Shown: positions 1-9,615, counted from the first letter of the stretch. The stretch: 64,000 bases of DNA from JAHCHG01 sp041745765 (GCA_041745765.1 JBGTIH010000191.1:28563-92562); one strand, 5' to 3'. The notes: generated by a model from the letters alone, not told the origin. Program-made: numbers and translations.

Positions 1-1
1 C

Positions 2-1123
2 GTCGTTTCAACGCCTTCTCTGCGCGGCAAGCAAACGAGTTATCAGGTTTGGCGCGATGAAGCGGGCAAAATCCGTTGTAATTGTTTGGAGTATGAAGAA
101 GCGGCTGTCGGCGATTCAAAATTTCGCTGCGAACATATTTTGGCGGTAAAATTCGCTCTGGTCGCAAAGAATACGGAATCCGCCACAAAACAACCTCAGA
201 AGAATGAAGCTCAGAACAGAGTTAGATCGGAAGAAGTTGTTAAAGAAGACAAAATCGCTACTGAGCCGCGTGAAAAGTCCAAACGCGGCGAACAGAGGTC
301 GGATGAGATTGAGGAGAATATTTCGATAACCGGACAGATCGAAACGAATAAAGCTCCTGAATCGAATCAACTTGCGAACACACAAGGAGAAATAGAAATG
401 AAACAAGAACAAATTAAAAATCAGGAAACGGCTGCCGTCGAACAGCCTAATAATGTTTTGAATTTTACCAGCACATTGCACGAGCTTCGTAAAAATGTTG
501 ACCCGAATCTGGTCAAACAGCGCGAAGGCTGGCGCGATAGAAACGGCAATGTCCAGATGGTTGATTACGTCGAATGGCACACAGTTGCCGACATCTTGGA
601 CGAAACCGCGCCGAACTGGACGCACACGATCCGCGCCGTTCAGCAAATCGGCGATATTTTTGCGGTAACGGTCGCCATTACGATTGATGGAATTACGCGC
701 GAAGGTCTTGGAACGGGAACGGCGCATTCCGAAATGGGCATCAAAAAAGCCGAACACGATGCGCTTAAACGAGCCGCCGTCAAATTCGGCATCGCCCGCG
801 ATCTCTACAAAAAGGAATCCGACACCATCGAACGCGAAGGCGCGGTTCCTTTTGACAATCAAACAAACGGTGCAACAAATGAATTTCCGAATAATCCGAT
901 TGCGCGAAGCCTTTCCGATCTCGTAACGGCAAAACAACTCGGAATGATTCGCGCGATTGCCAGAGAAATGAGCGTTGATCCGGATGAAGAATGCCAAACG
1001 GTAATGAACTGTAAAACGGACGAACTTTCAAAACGTGCGGCTTCATCTTTAATCCAACATTTGCAGGATATGCAAAAAGGTCAGCTCACGGAAGTTCAAA
1101 CACCGCTCCGACGCGCAAGCTAA
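2..1123 (+). CDS. SWIM zinc finger / Rad52-family annealing protein (5' partial)
   Basis: The reading frame is open to the left edge, so the N-terminus is missing; 373 codons are visible. The first visible part is a SWIM zinc finger: C26-x-C28, then C43-x-H45, preceded by the typical VWRDEAGKIRC strand. A charged, low-complexity linker of about 100 residues follows. Residues about 150-270 resemble the Rad52/Rad22 single-strand annealing fold (GTGTAHSEMGIKKAEHDALKRA is the hallmark stretch, in parts), and a short helical tail (VTAKQLGMIRAIAREM) is common in such proteins. Rad52-like proteins bind ssDNA and promote annealing in repair; SWIM domains bind DNA or protein. A strong internal ribosome site before codon 133 suggests a shorter Rad52-only product. 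Family assignment is by motif reading; the exact role is inferred. Confidence 0.75.
   Translation, partial: VVSTPSLRGKQTSYQVWRDEAGKIRCNCLEYEEAAVGDSKFRCEHILAVKFALVAKNTESATKQPQKNEAQNRVRSEEVVKEDKIATEPREKSKRGEQRSDEIEENISITGQIETNKAPESNQLANTQGEIEMKQEQIKNQETAAVEQPNNVLNFTSTLHELRKNVDPNLVKQREGWRDRNGNVQMVDYVEWHTVADILDETAPNWTHTIRAVQQIGDIFAVTVAITIDGITREGLGTGTAHSEMGIKKAEHDALKRAAVKFGIARDLYKKESDTIEREGAVPFDNQTNGATNEFPNNPIARSLSDLVTAKQLGMIRAIAREMSVDPDEECQTVMNCKTDELSKRAASSLIQHLQDMQKGQLTEVQTPLRRAS
384..400 (+). promoter_or_regulatory. Internal ribosome binding site and in-frame ATG
   Basis: AAGGAG at 384-389 lies 8 nt before an ATG at 398-400 that is in frame with the SWIM/Rad52 gene. Translation from it would give a 241-residue protein with the Rad52-like part and no SWIM finger. 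The spacing is ideal, and the site falls exactly in the linker between the two domains. Confidence 0.5.
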
Positions 1124-1133
1124 TTTTAGTACG

Positions 1134-1208
1134 GGAAGTCTTGAATGTCAGAAAATCTTGGAAGAAATCGAAATTTATCTTCTAACACTTCCAGACTTCC
1201 AAGACTTC
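1134..1208. repeat. Intergenic inverted repeat with 7-nt-like words
   Basis: The left arm (GGAAGTCTTGAATGTC..., 1134-1164) is complementary to the right arm (CTTCCAGACTTCCAAGACTTC in substance, 1189-1208), with small interruptions. A second small palindrome (ACTCAACTTTTGAGT) follows at about 1214-1228. No gene is visible here. Confidence 0.6.
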
Positions 1209-1335
1209 ACTCGACTCAACTTTTGAGTTGTGAAATGACCGTCCTGCTTTCTCCAAAAAGCCAGATAAAACCTCGCTCACAACTCAAAACCTCCTCACTT
1301 TATTATTTTTTACTTTAATTTCAGATGAAAAACTT

Positions 1336-1794
1336 ATGAGCATACCTGAAAATTTTACAAAATTAGTCGGCGAATGGCGCGGATTAAATCGTCTGCACAC
1401 GCCTTGGATGGAAGACGATCCGATTAATGAATCCGTTGCAGAAGCAAACGTAAAAACTGCGGCGATTGAGAAATTTCTTAAAATCGAATACACGTGGATT
1501 TATGAAGAAAAACCGCAAGCCGGAATTTTATTGGTTGGCGGTGAAGAAAATTTAGCAAAAGCAGTTTGGATTGATTCGTGGCACAACGGCGACAATTTTA
1601 TGAATTGCGAAGGAAATTTTGAAGGAAATTTAATAAAAATCAAAGGTTTTTACAAAGTTCCCGATCATCCCGATTGGGGTTGGACGACGGAAATCTTCTT
1701 TGAAAACGAAAATTCATTCAAAGTCATAATGCATAATGTAACGCCTGAAGGCGAGGAATCTCTTGCAGTCGAATCTATTTACGAAAAACTGTAA
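1336..1794 (+). CDS. DUF1579-like small beta-barrel protein
   Basis: A 152-residue cytosolic protein with no signal peptide. It opens with FTKLVGEWRGLNRLH and carries WIDSWHNGD, an NCEGNFEGN turn and WGWTTEIFF, ending in VESIYEKL. This order of short conserved blocks is that of the DUF1579 family, a lipocalin-like fold of unknown function found widely in soil bacteria. ATG is the first start in the frame. The gene stands alone between two inverted-repeat spacers. The family call is by pattern recognition; the function is unknown. Confidence 0.6.
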   Translation: MSIPENFTKLVGEWRGLNRLHTPWMEDDPINESVAEANVKTAAIEKFLKIEYTWIYEEKPQAGILLVGGEENLAKAVWIDSWHNGDNFMNCEGNFEGNLIKIKGFYKVPDHPDWGWTTEIFFENENSFKVIMHNVTPEGEESLAVESIYEKL

Positions 1795-1870
1795 ACAGTC
1801 GTAAATTCCTCAAATCACGACCAAATTTATCTAATTACCCATGCTATTTTCAAACATTAATAATTAAGAA

Positions 1871-1902
1871 ACGCCCACGAATGATTCGTGGGCGTAAATA
1901 AA
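1871..1902 (-). terminator. Rho-independent terminator of the M16 pair
   Basis: ACGCCCACGAA and TTCGTGGGCGT form a perfect 11-bp stem with a 3-nt loop (1871-1895). Read on the minus strand it is followed by TTTCTTAATTA. It lies about 50 nt past the stop of the upstream-lying minus-strand M16 gene. Confidence 0.8.
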
Positions 1903-1942
1903 TGAAATATCTCCTGCGGTTTTTAGTTTTAACTACATCAAA

Positions 1943-4078
1943 TTATTTCTCTTTCGTTCCGGTAAATGCCAGATCGCCGATTCCCAAACCTTCGGGCGTG
2001 AGCATTCCCGACATTTTCGCATTGCCTTCGAGCTTGCCTTTTATAATCACGGTTAAAGGTTGACCTTGAAAATTTAAAATCAAAGTTGCTTCAACATTTT
2101 CGCCGCTGACTTTCCCTGTCGAAACGCTTCCGTCGCCGACATCGGACGTAAGAGTTCCGCTTAGAATATCGCCGTTTTGCACGAAATTAACGGTTACAAC
2201 AACGGGTTGACCGCCCGCATTTGTTTCGATCTTCCACGTTCCGGCGATGTTTTTTGCGCTTGCGGCAGAAGTTGTTTCCGGCGAAGCGACAGTTCCGGCG
2301 GCGCGTTTGCCTTCAAACGGAAGCGGCGGAAATCCGGGAATTCCGGTGTTGATCGTGCCTTTCATCGTGTCGCCTTCGACAGTTCCATTAATTGACAGTT
2401 CAACCTTTTGCCCCTGCATTTCGCTGGAAGCAGTTCCGGTCAAACGATTGCCGCTGACTTTTGCGCTTTCAATCTTGCCTTGTCCGAGCATCGAACTCAT
2501 TATTCCGGTTACGTTTGCGCCGTCCTGCTTTAATTCAAGCGAAACGGGCAGTTTTTGACCTTGCGCTTCGAGTGTCAAATCCCATTTTCCGGCAACATTC
2601 GCCGTTTCACCGCTGACGGGTTTGCCGTAATTGGCAATGTCCTGTTTTGCGCCTTCGGTGTCGAAAATCTCGATTTCTTTGGCGTAAGTTTTCACCTGCG
2701 GCAAGATTTCTTCGGCATCGCCGACGATGACAATCGCCACGCGGTCAGGTGTGATGTATTTTTTCGCCACGCGCGCCACTTCATCCGCTGTTATCGCGTT
2801 GACCTTATCGCGGTAGGTTTGCAAATAATCCGCCGGAAGATTGTAAAGCTGCTGCGACGTGATCAAATTCGTCAAACCTTCCTGAGTTTCGGCGCGAATA
2901 GGGAAAACTCCGGTCAGAAAATTTTTCGCGTCCTGCAATTCCTTTGCGGGAACTTTTTCATCACGGATGCGGTTTAACTCAAAGAAAAATTCCTTAATCG
3001 AATCGCCCGTGACAGGCGTGCGGACTTCGGCGCTCGCCTCGAAAGAACCGGCTTGTCTTCTCGTATCAAACGAAGAATACGCGCCGTATGTATAGCCTTT
3101 TTCTTCGCGCAGATTCATAAAAAGACGCGCCGACGCGCCCGCGCCGAGAACCTGATTCATTACCAAAACCGGAAAATAATCGGGATTGGCGCGGTCAATG
3201 GCAATATTTGCCAGAACGATATTCGATTGTGCCGAACCGGGACGATCAACAATTGTTAAGGTCGCCGCATTTCTGACGGGCGGTGCGGGAAATTTCATTG
3301 CGTCAACCGTACCTTTTTGCCAATTTCCGAAAGTTTCCCGAATTTCTTTAAGCAAAGCATCTCGATTAACATCGCCGACGACGATCAGAGTCGCATTTCC
3401 GGGAACGAACATTTTTTTGTGATGCGCCGCTAATTTTTCCGGTGTTAATTTTTCAATATCCGCTGCGGACGGTGAAACGACGCTGTACGGGTGCGAACCG
3501 TATAAAATTTTAGAAATTCGTTCGTCTGCCAGAAAACCGGGCTGTGAACGCTGAAATTTTAATCCTTCAATCGTGTTTTGTTTGTAAAGTTTAAGTTCGC
3601 TTTCAGGAAATGTCGGATTCAAAACAATGTCCGCCATCAATCTTAAAACGTCGGACGAGTAAAGCGACAGAGCCGAACCTGCAACGATCGTATTATCGGA
3701 AGTCGAACTCGCCGAAATGCTCGCACCGAGTTTTTCGATCTCGTCGGAAAATTGCTTGCTCGAGCGGTTTTTCGTGCCTTCATCGAGTAGAGAAGTTACA
3801 GCCGAAGTCAGACCGATATTGTCTTTCGGATCATTAATGTCTCCGGTCGGAAATGCCAGCCGATAGCTGACCAGCGGAAGACGTTTGTCTTCAAAAATCA
3901 CGACCTTCAAACCGTTCGGCAAAGATGTTTCAAACGGTTTTGTGATATTAAAAGGAACGGGCGCAAGCGGCGCAGGCGCGGTTTTACGAAAATCTTCATT
4001 CATATTTTGTGCCAATAAGTTTGTGCAAAACGCCGAAATAACAGCTAGAAAGCTCAATAATTTTATTATTTTCATCAT
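1943..4078 (-). CDS. M16 family peptidase-like protein, catalytically silent subunit, with duplicated C-terminal beta domains
   Basis: A 711-residue exported protein (signal peptide ending near LLAQN). Residues about 50-480 form an M16 two-lobe unit. At the place of the HxxEH zinc motif it reads GLTSAVTSLLDEG, so zinc ligands are missing, as in the non-catalytic partner of bacterial M16 heterodimers. Residues about 490-590 and 610-710 are two related beta-rich domains starting GKWDLTLEAQG and GTWKIETNAGG, probably an internal duplication. AAAGGAG at 4088-4094 supports the ATG at 4078 (or 4075). The neighbouring gene upstream on the same strand encodes the active partner, 27 nt away, so the two are probably one operon acting on periplasmic peptides. 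Confidence 0.85.
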   Translation of the reverse strand: MMKIIKLLSFLAVISAFCTNLLAQNMNEDFRKTAPAPLAPVPFNITKPFETSLPNGLKVVIFEDKRLPLVSYRLAFPTGDINDPKDNIGLTSAVTSLLDEGTKNRSSKQFSDEIEKLGASISASSTSDNTIVAGSALSLYSSDVLRLMADIVLNPTFPESELKLYKQNTIEGLKFQRSQPGFLADERISKILYGSHPYSVVSPSAADIEKLTPEKLAAHHKKMFVPGNATLIVVGDVNRDALLKEIRETFGNWQKGTVDAMKFPAPPVRNAATLTIVDRPGSAQSNIVLANIAIDRANPDYFPVLVMNQVLGAGASARLFMNLREEKGYTYGAYSSFDTRRQAGSFEASAEVRTPVTGDSIKEFFFELNRIRDEKVPAKELQDAKNFLTGVFPIRAETQEGLTNLITSQQLYNLPADYLQTYRDKVNAITADEVARVAKKYITPDRVAIVIVGDAEEILPQVKTYAKEIEIFDTEGAKQDIANYGKPVSGETANVAGKWDLTLEAQGQKLPVSLELKQDGANVTGIMSSMLGQGKIESAKVSGNRLTGTASSEMQGQKVELSINGTVEGDTMKGTINTGIPGFPPLPFEGKRAAGTVASPETTSAASAKNIAGTWKIETNAGGQPVVVTVNFVQNGDILSGTLTSDVGDGSVSTGKVSGENVEATLILNFQGQPLTVIIKGKLEGNAKMSGMLTPEGLGIGDLAFTGTKEK

Positions 4079-4105
4079 TTTATAAAACTCCTTTTTGCGT
4101 TCGGT

Positions 4106-5485
4106 TTATTTTTGTCCAGCCGGAACGACATCGAGCAAAGCGCGGTTTTCATTATTCAAAAAAGTATTAACTGCATTTTTGATCTGTTCGGGCGTAATTT
4201 TTAAAAGCGTATCGAGTTCAGAGTTAATCAAATTCGGATCGCCGTCATAGAGCGTAAATTGCGCGATCTGCTGCGCTCTTGCCATCGAAGATTGACGGGC
4301 GCGAACGGCATCGTTGATCAGTTGATTTTTGAGTTTCGTCATTTCTTCGGCAGTCGGACCGTTTTCGGCTAAATCCTTAATTTCGTTCATAATCGCCATT
4401 CGGATTTTGCTCAAATCCTGTCCGGGTTTCGGAATCGCACCGATTGCCAGACCGGAAGGACCGCGCCGTTCATCGTTGATTCCGAAAATTTGCACGACCG
4501 ATTCATCGCCTTTGACGAGTTTTTGATAAAGCCTTGAAGAATCGCCTTCAAACAGAAGCTTTCCGGCTAAACTCAAAGCGTTATGTTCGGGAGTGCGCCG
4601 CGGCGGAACTTTCCATCCCATCAAAAATGCCGGAAAAGGTGCGAGTTTGTCTTCGTATTTTCTATAAGTTTTAACCACTTCTTTCGGTTCGGCGACATTT
4701 ACGACTTCGGGTTTCGGTTGTTTTTTGATCGAACCGAAATATTTTTCGACCAGACTTTTTGCGGTTTTCGGATCGAACGCGCCGGAAATTGATAAAACCG
4801 CATTATTCGGCGCGTAATAGATTCGGAAAAATTCCTTGATATCCTCAACCGTTGCTGCGTCCAAATCGTCCATCGAACCGATGGTCGAATGCGAATTGGC
4901 AAAATTTTTATAAACCATCGTATTGAGTATATTAAAAACTTCGCCATAAGGCTGATTATCGTAATTCAAGCGTTTTTCTTCCTGAACGGCGTTGCGCTGA
5001 TTATCGAGATTTTCCTGTGTAACTTCCAGAGAACGCATCCGGTCGGATTCGAGCCACAGCGCAAGCGGCAATTGATTCGCCGGTAAAGTTTGAAAATAAT
5101 TCGTCCGCTCGGTGCTGGTCGTGCCGTTCATCGTGCCGCCGGCATTTGAAATAAACTGAAAATGCTCGGCTTTTTTGACGTTTTCCGAACCTTGAAACAT
5201 CATATGTTCAAAAAGATGAGCAAATCCCGTGCGACCTTCGCGCTCATTGCGCGAGCCGACATCGTAATAAACCGCGACGGCGACAACCGGCACGGAATTA
5301 TCCTGATTCAAAACAACCCGCAAGCCGTTTTCAAGCGTGAACTGCTCAATCTTCAGCGGCGGAAGCTGAAAAGTTCCTGACGTTTTATCCATATTTTTGG
5401 TACTCGTATTTTGGGCAAAAGTGCTGATTGCGAAAAGTGTTAAAATCAATAAAGTTGCCACCCGATAAAGAAATCTTTTATCCAT
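4106..5485 (-). CDS. M16 family zinc peptidase, active subunit
   Basis: A 459-residue exported metallopeptidase. After a signal peptide (LLILTLFAISTFAQ) the first M16 lobe shows HLFEH at about residue 90 with the downstream glutamate in NAVQEEKRL, which together make the zinc site of insulysin/pitrilysin-type enzymes. The second lobe follows. The frame extends to 5530, but the start at 5485 is chosen because AGGAG at 5491-5495 sits 5 nt before this ATG and the signal peptide follows directly. It heads a two-gene unit with the silent M16 partner. Confidence 0.9.
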   Translation of the reverse strand: MDKRFLYRVATLLILTLFAISTFAQNTSTKNMDKTSGTFQLPPLKIEQFTLENGLRVVLNQDNSVPVVAVAVYYDVGSRNEREGRTGFAHLFEHMMFQGSENVKKAEHFQFISNAGGTMNGTTSTERTNYFQTLPANQLPLALWLESDRMRSLEVTQENLDNQRNAVQEEKRLNYDNQPYGEVFNILNTMVYKNFANSHSTIGSMDDLDAATVEDIKEFFRIYYAPNNAVLSISGAFDPKTAKSLVEKYFGSIKKQPKPEVVNVAEPKEVVKTYRKYEDKLAPFPAFLMGWKVPPRRTPEHNALSLAGKLLFEGDSSRLYQKLVKGDESVVQIFGINDERRGPSGLAIGAIPKPGQDLSKIRMAIMNEIKDLAENGPTAEEMTKLKNQLINDAVRARQSSMARAQQIAQFTLYDGDPNLINSELDTLLKITPEQIKNAVNTFLNNENRALLDVVPAGQK

Positions 5486-5626
5486 TTTTACTCCTAAGAT
5501 TAATGAAAAAGTTAGTTTTAATGTAAGCATTTTACGCTTTAAAAAGCAATAGGACTTTTTTTATGATTCGCTTTAAGTCTGCAAACAGTTTCAACCGTTT
5601 TCAAAGGTATATTTATAATTTTCCGA

Positions 5627-5669
5627 CAAAAAAGCGCGCATTTTTACATAAAAAATCTGCGCGCTTTTT
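5627..5669 (-). terminator. Rho-independent terminator
   Basis: AAAAGCGCGCA and TGCGCGCTTTT form an 11-bp stem; on the minus strand it ends in a T run, downstream of the FG-GAP gene. The A/T runs on both sides could also make it work in the other direction. Confidence 0.8.
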
Positions 5670-5690
5670 AATTATTATTAAATTTGAACT

Positions 5691-7760
5691 TTACTGAATA
5701 GGCAATATCGAAGAAACCATTATTTCATTAAATGCATTTCCGGTCGAAAACGTGTCATAAAGTCCACCATAAACAGTCGTAAATTTTATCGAATAAATGT
5801 TGGAATTTGTTCTACGATAAACAAAAGCTGTCGGTGAATTATTTTCCCCGAAAAACGGAATATCATTGGCAGTTCCCCAGTAAAATACCGAAGTTGTATA
5901 ATTTTCTCTTAGAACATACCAAACGCCATCGCGGAAGACGGCGACATTCGCTTTACCGTTGCCGTCATAATCGGCGGGAACGGGTTTGTCGGTGCTGATG
6001 CCGAATTGAACGGCAAAAAACGAATCGTCCGAACTGTTTAATCTATACCAAACTCCTGTCGAAGGGCGATAAACCGCAATATCAGCTTTTCCATCGCCGT
6101 CATAATCAGCGGGAAGCGGAATATCTTCGGGAAGCCCGAAACGAACCGCCTTGAACTGGTTTGATTGACTCAACAAAATATACCAAATTCCTTCGGACGG
6201 GCGATAAACTGCAATATCGGCTTTTCCGTCGCCGTCAAAATCGGCAGGAATCGGTTTGTCTTCTTCGATTCCGAATTTGACGGTCGAAACCTGTTGATCC
6301 GAACTTCGGAAAATCCACCAATTTCCGTCGGATTTGCGATAAACGGCATAATCGGTTTGCCCGTCGCCGTCAAAATCATTCGGAACGGGAACATCATTAA
6401 GCGCACCCGAACCCCATTGAAAATAAACCTGTTCGTTTTGCGTGTTGCCGGTATAATACCGCCATATTCCGGTAGAAGGATTCCAAAAAGCGCGGTCAAT
6501 AAAACCGTCACCGTCAAAATCTACGGTTTTTGTCTGACCTATCGGATTGCAGACATTTTCTCTGAATCTGACGGCGTTATACATAAAATAAACGGAGTTG
6601 AGATGCGGTATATACAGATCCCCGTCTATAAAAGGTCTGACCAGAGTAAGAGCATCCGCTTTCCCGTCGCCGTTTATTTGTTCGACCGAATCTATTTTCA
6701 AAAAGGATTTAAATTCCTGTTGCGAAAAATTAAAATTTCCTTGATTTTTCAAAAGAAGATAAGACCCTGCACCCGGCACGATGATGTCAATCAAACCGTC
6801 CGAATCAAAATCTCCGAGCGAATTGCTGAACGAGTATTTAGAGGGAACGATTATTTCAGTTGCCGAAAAAGAATTTGCACCGTTATTTGCGAGAATTCTA
6901 ATATATCTAACATCCGGATTCGACTGATTTTCGTCAACACGGCTGACGAAATCCTTTTTGCCGTCATTATTCAGATCAACCGCTTGCAGTTTATTGCCGG
7001 AAATTGTGAAATTTACATTTGCGGTTTCGCTGAAATTCAAATTTCCCGAATTTGTAAAAACCTTTAAAAAACGGTTGGAATTGGAATTTGTTTGTAAAGC
7101 CAAGGCTATATCTTTAAAACCGTTGCCGTTTAGGTCGTCAATGACGATTGATCTGGTGAAACCGAAACCGGAGTGTTGTAAATAACCGGAAAAGGTCGCA
7201 ATTGCCACTGCTTCACCGAAGCTGTTGTCGGTTTGTGCCAAACGGTAGTATAAAGTCGTCAAATTACCGGCGGGAGCTGTTGATAAAACGTCCGCTTTAC
7301 CGTCACTATTCAAATCACCGGCAAATATAAAACGTTCATTTGGAATTATATTTACACCCGGAGTTGTAGTTAAAAATCTGCCTGTCCCGTCATTCAAATA
7401 CGTCGTCAAAATCGGCGGAGTCGTCGGGTGCGAAATAATAATGTCTTTAAATCCGTCGTTATTAACATCGCCGAAAATACCGAAATCATCTCTAAAATTG
7501 CCGATTGATGATGTTTTGGCATTTGTGTCTATTGAAGTTGCGCCGAGTCTTTTATAAAATTGAATTTGATTTGAAACGGTCGGCGTATAACCCAGAATGT
7601 CAATCTTTCCATCATTATCAAAATCTTCAAAATACGCTGTAGCAAATGAATTTGAAAGAACTTGACGCGCGGTTTCCTTAAAATAAACTCCGTTGCATTG
7701 AGCAGAAACAGAAAAAGCCGCTGTAAAAACCACCAATAAAAATGAAAAGATTTTAAACAT
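5691..7760 (-). CDS. Secreted FG-GAP/VCBS repeat protein
   Basis: A 689-residue protein with a signal peptide (VVFTAAFSVSAQC). The N-terminal two thirds hold irregular calcium-loop repeats such as DFDNDGKIDIL, DVNNDGFKDII and DLNSDGKADVL. The C-terminal third holds regular repeats of about 45 residues (DFDGDGQTDYAVYRKSDGNW, DGDGKADIAVYRPSEGIWY). These are blades of an integrin-alpha-like beta-propeller that binds calcium at DxDxDG loops. The same repeat block closes two other large proteins in this window (S8 peptidase and CSLREA protein). GAGG sits just before the ATG. Its ligand is unknown; surface adhesion is a guess from the family. Confidence 0.8.
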   Translation of the reverse strand: MFKIFSFLLVVFTAAFSVSAQCNGVYFKETARQVLSNSFATAYFEDFDNDGKIDILGYTPTVSNQIQFYKRLGATSIDTNAKTSSIGNFRDDFGIFGDVNNDGFKDIIISHPTTPPILTTYLNDGTGRFLTTTPGVNIIPNERFIFAGDLNSDGKADVLSTAPAGNLTTLYYRLAQTDNSFGEAVAIATFSGYLQHSGFGFTRSIVIDDLNGNGFKDIALALQTNSNSNRFLKVFTNSGNLNFSETANVNFTISGNKLQAVDLNNDGKKDFVSRVDENQSNPDVRYIRILANNGANSFSATEIIVPSKYSFSNSLGDFDSDGLIDIIVPGAGSYLLLKNQGNFNFSQQEFKSFLKIDSVEQINGDGKADALTLVRPFIDGDLYIPHLNSVYFMYNAVRFRENVCNPIGQTKTVDFDGDGFIDRAFWNPSTGIWRYYTGNTQNEQVYFQWGSGALNDVPVPNDFDGDGQTDYAVYRKSDGNWWIFRSSDQQVSTVKFGIEEDKPIPADFDGDGKADIAVYRPSEGIWYILLSQSNQFKAVRFGLPEDIPLPADYDGDGKADIAVYRPSTGVWYRLNSSDDSFFAVQFGISTDKPVPADYDGNGKANVAVFRDGVWYVLRENYTTSVFYWGTANDIPFFGENNSPTAFVYRRTNSNIYSIKFTTVYGGLYDTFSTGNAFNEIMVSSILPIQ

Positions 7761-7947
7761 TTTTCTACCTCGAAATTTATAAAAGATTGTGTCAATTTGC
7801 CTTATATATTAACACAGCTTTTAAACTTTCCAATCTTTTTTTCTTGACGGCTGATAGTTCGATTAAAGTTTGAAAATTTGTCTGTTTTGTCCCTTTCAGG
7901 GACGCTATTGAAAATTTAAACTAACTCTAAAATGTTTTCAATTATGT

Positions 7948-8790
7948 TTATTCTTCCGCATTTTCAGCTTGCGCGGCGGCTTCGATTTCAGCTTCTTTTA
8001 TCTTTCTTTGATTTTCTTCGGCAATCGAATAAAGCGCGGATTTTACCTGAAACGGCGTGAGATTCGGATAAGTTTCCAGAAGAAGTGCGATTATTCCGAC
8101 GATGTGCGGACAGGCGAAACTGTTTCCGGTCAACCGTTTATAAGCATTATTAAGCCAGGTCGTGCGAACATTTACGCCGGGTGCGGTCAGTTCGATAACT
8201 TCGCCGTATTTGAAACCGAAATTAAAAGCATCGGTTTCGTCGTTTTTGCTGACGGAGATCAATGACGACGAGAAAACTGACGGAAAGCTCGGGTGCGGCA
8301 GATTATTTGCCGCCGCGACGACAATGCAACCGGCTTGATATGCTCGATCTAACAAATCGTGAAGCGGCGCGAAAAGCTGCGGTCGGGTCGTTCCCAAACT
8401 CAGGTTTATAATGCGGTAGCGTTTGATAATTGCGTATTCAAGTCCGGCAAGAAACGCCTGTCCGTCGCCGAGTCCGCCCGCGCCTAAAACTTTTATACTG
8501 TAAAATTCGGCATCCGGCGCGATCTGCGAAATAATTCCGGCGCACGCCGTTCCGTGTCCGGCGGAATCTCCGACATCGGTCGGATCGAAAACCACTTTTT
8601 TATTATCTCTTCTCGCTTCGACGGATTCTCTTATTTTTCCTTGCAAAGCCGGATGGTTGCCGTCTATGCCGCTGTCAATAATGGCAACGCCCACACCTTT
8701 ACCTGTCCGCAATTTCCAACTTTCATCAATTTGGAAATACGTTGACATTGAAGAGAATTCGTTTGATTCGTATCCTGAAACTTCCGTCAT
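7948..8790 (-). CDS. Subtilisin-like (S8) serine protease without signal peptide
   Basis: A 280-residue protein that is almost only the S8 catalytic domain. Asp39 lies in AIIDSGID, His79 in AGHGTACAG, the oxyanion Asn in VVAAANN, and the nucleophile Ser in GNSFACPH. There is no signal peptide and no propeptide, which is unusual for a subtilase and points to an intracellular enzyme or non-classical export. The C-terminus is a short alanine- and glutamate-rich tail. It lies 48 nt after the GAF gene on the same strand, so the two probably form an operon. No strong ribosome site is seen; an internal Met15 is an alternative start. Confidence 0.85.
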   Translation of the reverse strand: MTEVSGYESNEFSSMSTYFQIDESWKLRTGKGVGVAIIDSGIDGNHPALQGKIRESVEARRDNKKVVFDPTDVGDSAGHGTACAGIISQIAPDAEFYSIKVLGAGGLGDGQAFLAGLEYAIIKRYRIINLSLGTTRPQLFAPLHDLLDRAYQAGCIVVAAANNLPHPSFPSVFSSSLISVSKNDETDAFNFGFKYGEVIELTAPGVNVRTTWLNNAYKRLTGNSFACPHIVGIIALLLETYPNLTPFQVKSALYSIAEENQRKIKEAEIEAAAQAENAEE

Positions 8791-8838
8791 AAATGCAACC
8801 GATATAAAAAGCGAAAAATATAAAACTTTGCGGACAAA

Positions 8839-9615
8839 TTAAAAATTTAAATAGCTTGTTTCTGCTTTGCTGTCGGCATATTCCAGAATTGATTCCAAAA
8901 TTCTGACGCACATCCGACGTTCTTCTTCACCGCGGTTGGAAATCTCTCGAACCAAAACAGCTAAATCGAGCATTTCCTTGTGTTCCGAAGAATCCCGGAG
9001 ACTTTCCAGCCAATCTCTGACTTCAGCAAATTTAAAATCTTCATCAATCGCCAGCATTTTTTCGGTAAAATCGTGAAAAAGTTTCGCCGATTCGTAAGCA
9101 TTGACCAGCGATGCGATGGCTTCGGCAAAAACCGCCGCGTCATCCATTTCGGCGGATGTGAACGATTCGTGCGGCGGTTCACCGATGCGGTTGACATATT
9201 CCAAAACACCGATTACTTCGCCGTTGTGCCGCAAAGGAGTTGCTAAAAGCGTCTGCGTCGAATATCCGGTTTGTTTGTCAATTTCGGCGTAAAAGCTGTC
9301 TTCTTCGCCGACATCGGCAATTACCATCGGCTGTCCCGAAGAAAAAACGAAACCTGCAATTCCCTTTCCGGCGGGAATTTGCATATTTATCAAATGATGC
9401 GCGACTCTTCCGATGGCGGAAATGAAACGCAGATCGCCTTCATTTCCATCGCGGATTATGACAGATGCTTCTTCGGAATTCATCTGCGCGGCGGAAATGT
9501 GTAAAAGATTTTCGATTGATTTGGTCAAAGGATCAATCAGCGCGTTGGCAATATCCACTGTTTCAATCACCGAACGAAGTTTCTCTTCCAGATTATTATT
9601 TTTCTCAGCGGTCAT
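8839..9615 (-). CDS. GAF domain sensor-like protein
   Basis: A 258-residue soluble protein. Residues about 20-175 form a GAF domain: MQIPAGKGIAGFVFSSGQP, IADVGEED, LLATPLRHNGEVIGVLEYVNR. The last 80 residues are helical with no output domain (no GGDEF, kinase or phosphatase motifs). GAF domains bind small molecules such as cyclic nucleotides or sense redox state; the ligand here cannot be read. It precedes the intracellular-type subtilase gene by 48 nt, and this pairing suggests that the GAF protein regulates or is cleaved by that protease, which is inference. Confidence 0.75.
   Translation of the reverse strand: MTAEKNNNLEEKLRSVIETVDIANALIDPLTKSIENLLHISAAQMNSEEASVIIRDGNEGDLRFISAIGRVAHHLINMQIPAGKGIAGFVFSSGQPMVIADVGEEDSFYAEIDKQTGYSTQTLLATPLRHNGEVIGVLEYVNRIGEPPHESFTSAEMDDAAVFAEAIASLVNAYESAKLFHDFTEKMLAIDEDFKFAEVRDWLESLRDSSEHKEMLDLAVLVREISNRGEEERRMCVRILESILEYADSKAETSYLNF

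Noticed and set aside
116..997. A 293-codon minus-strand frame opposite the SWIM/Rad52 gene
   Set aside because: Phenylalanine-rich mirror translation, no ribosome site, no domain.
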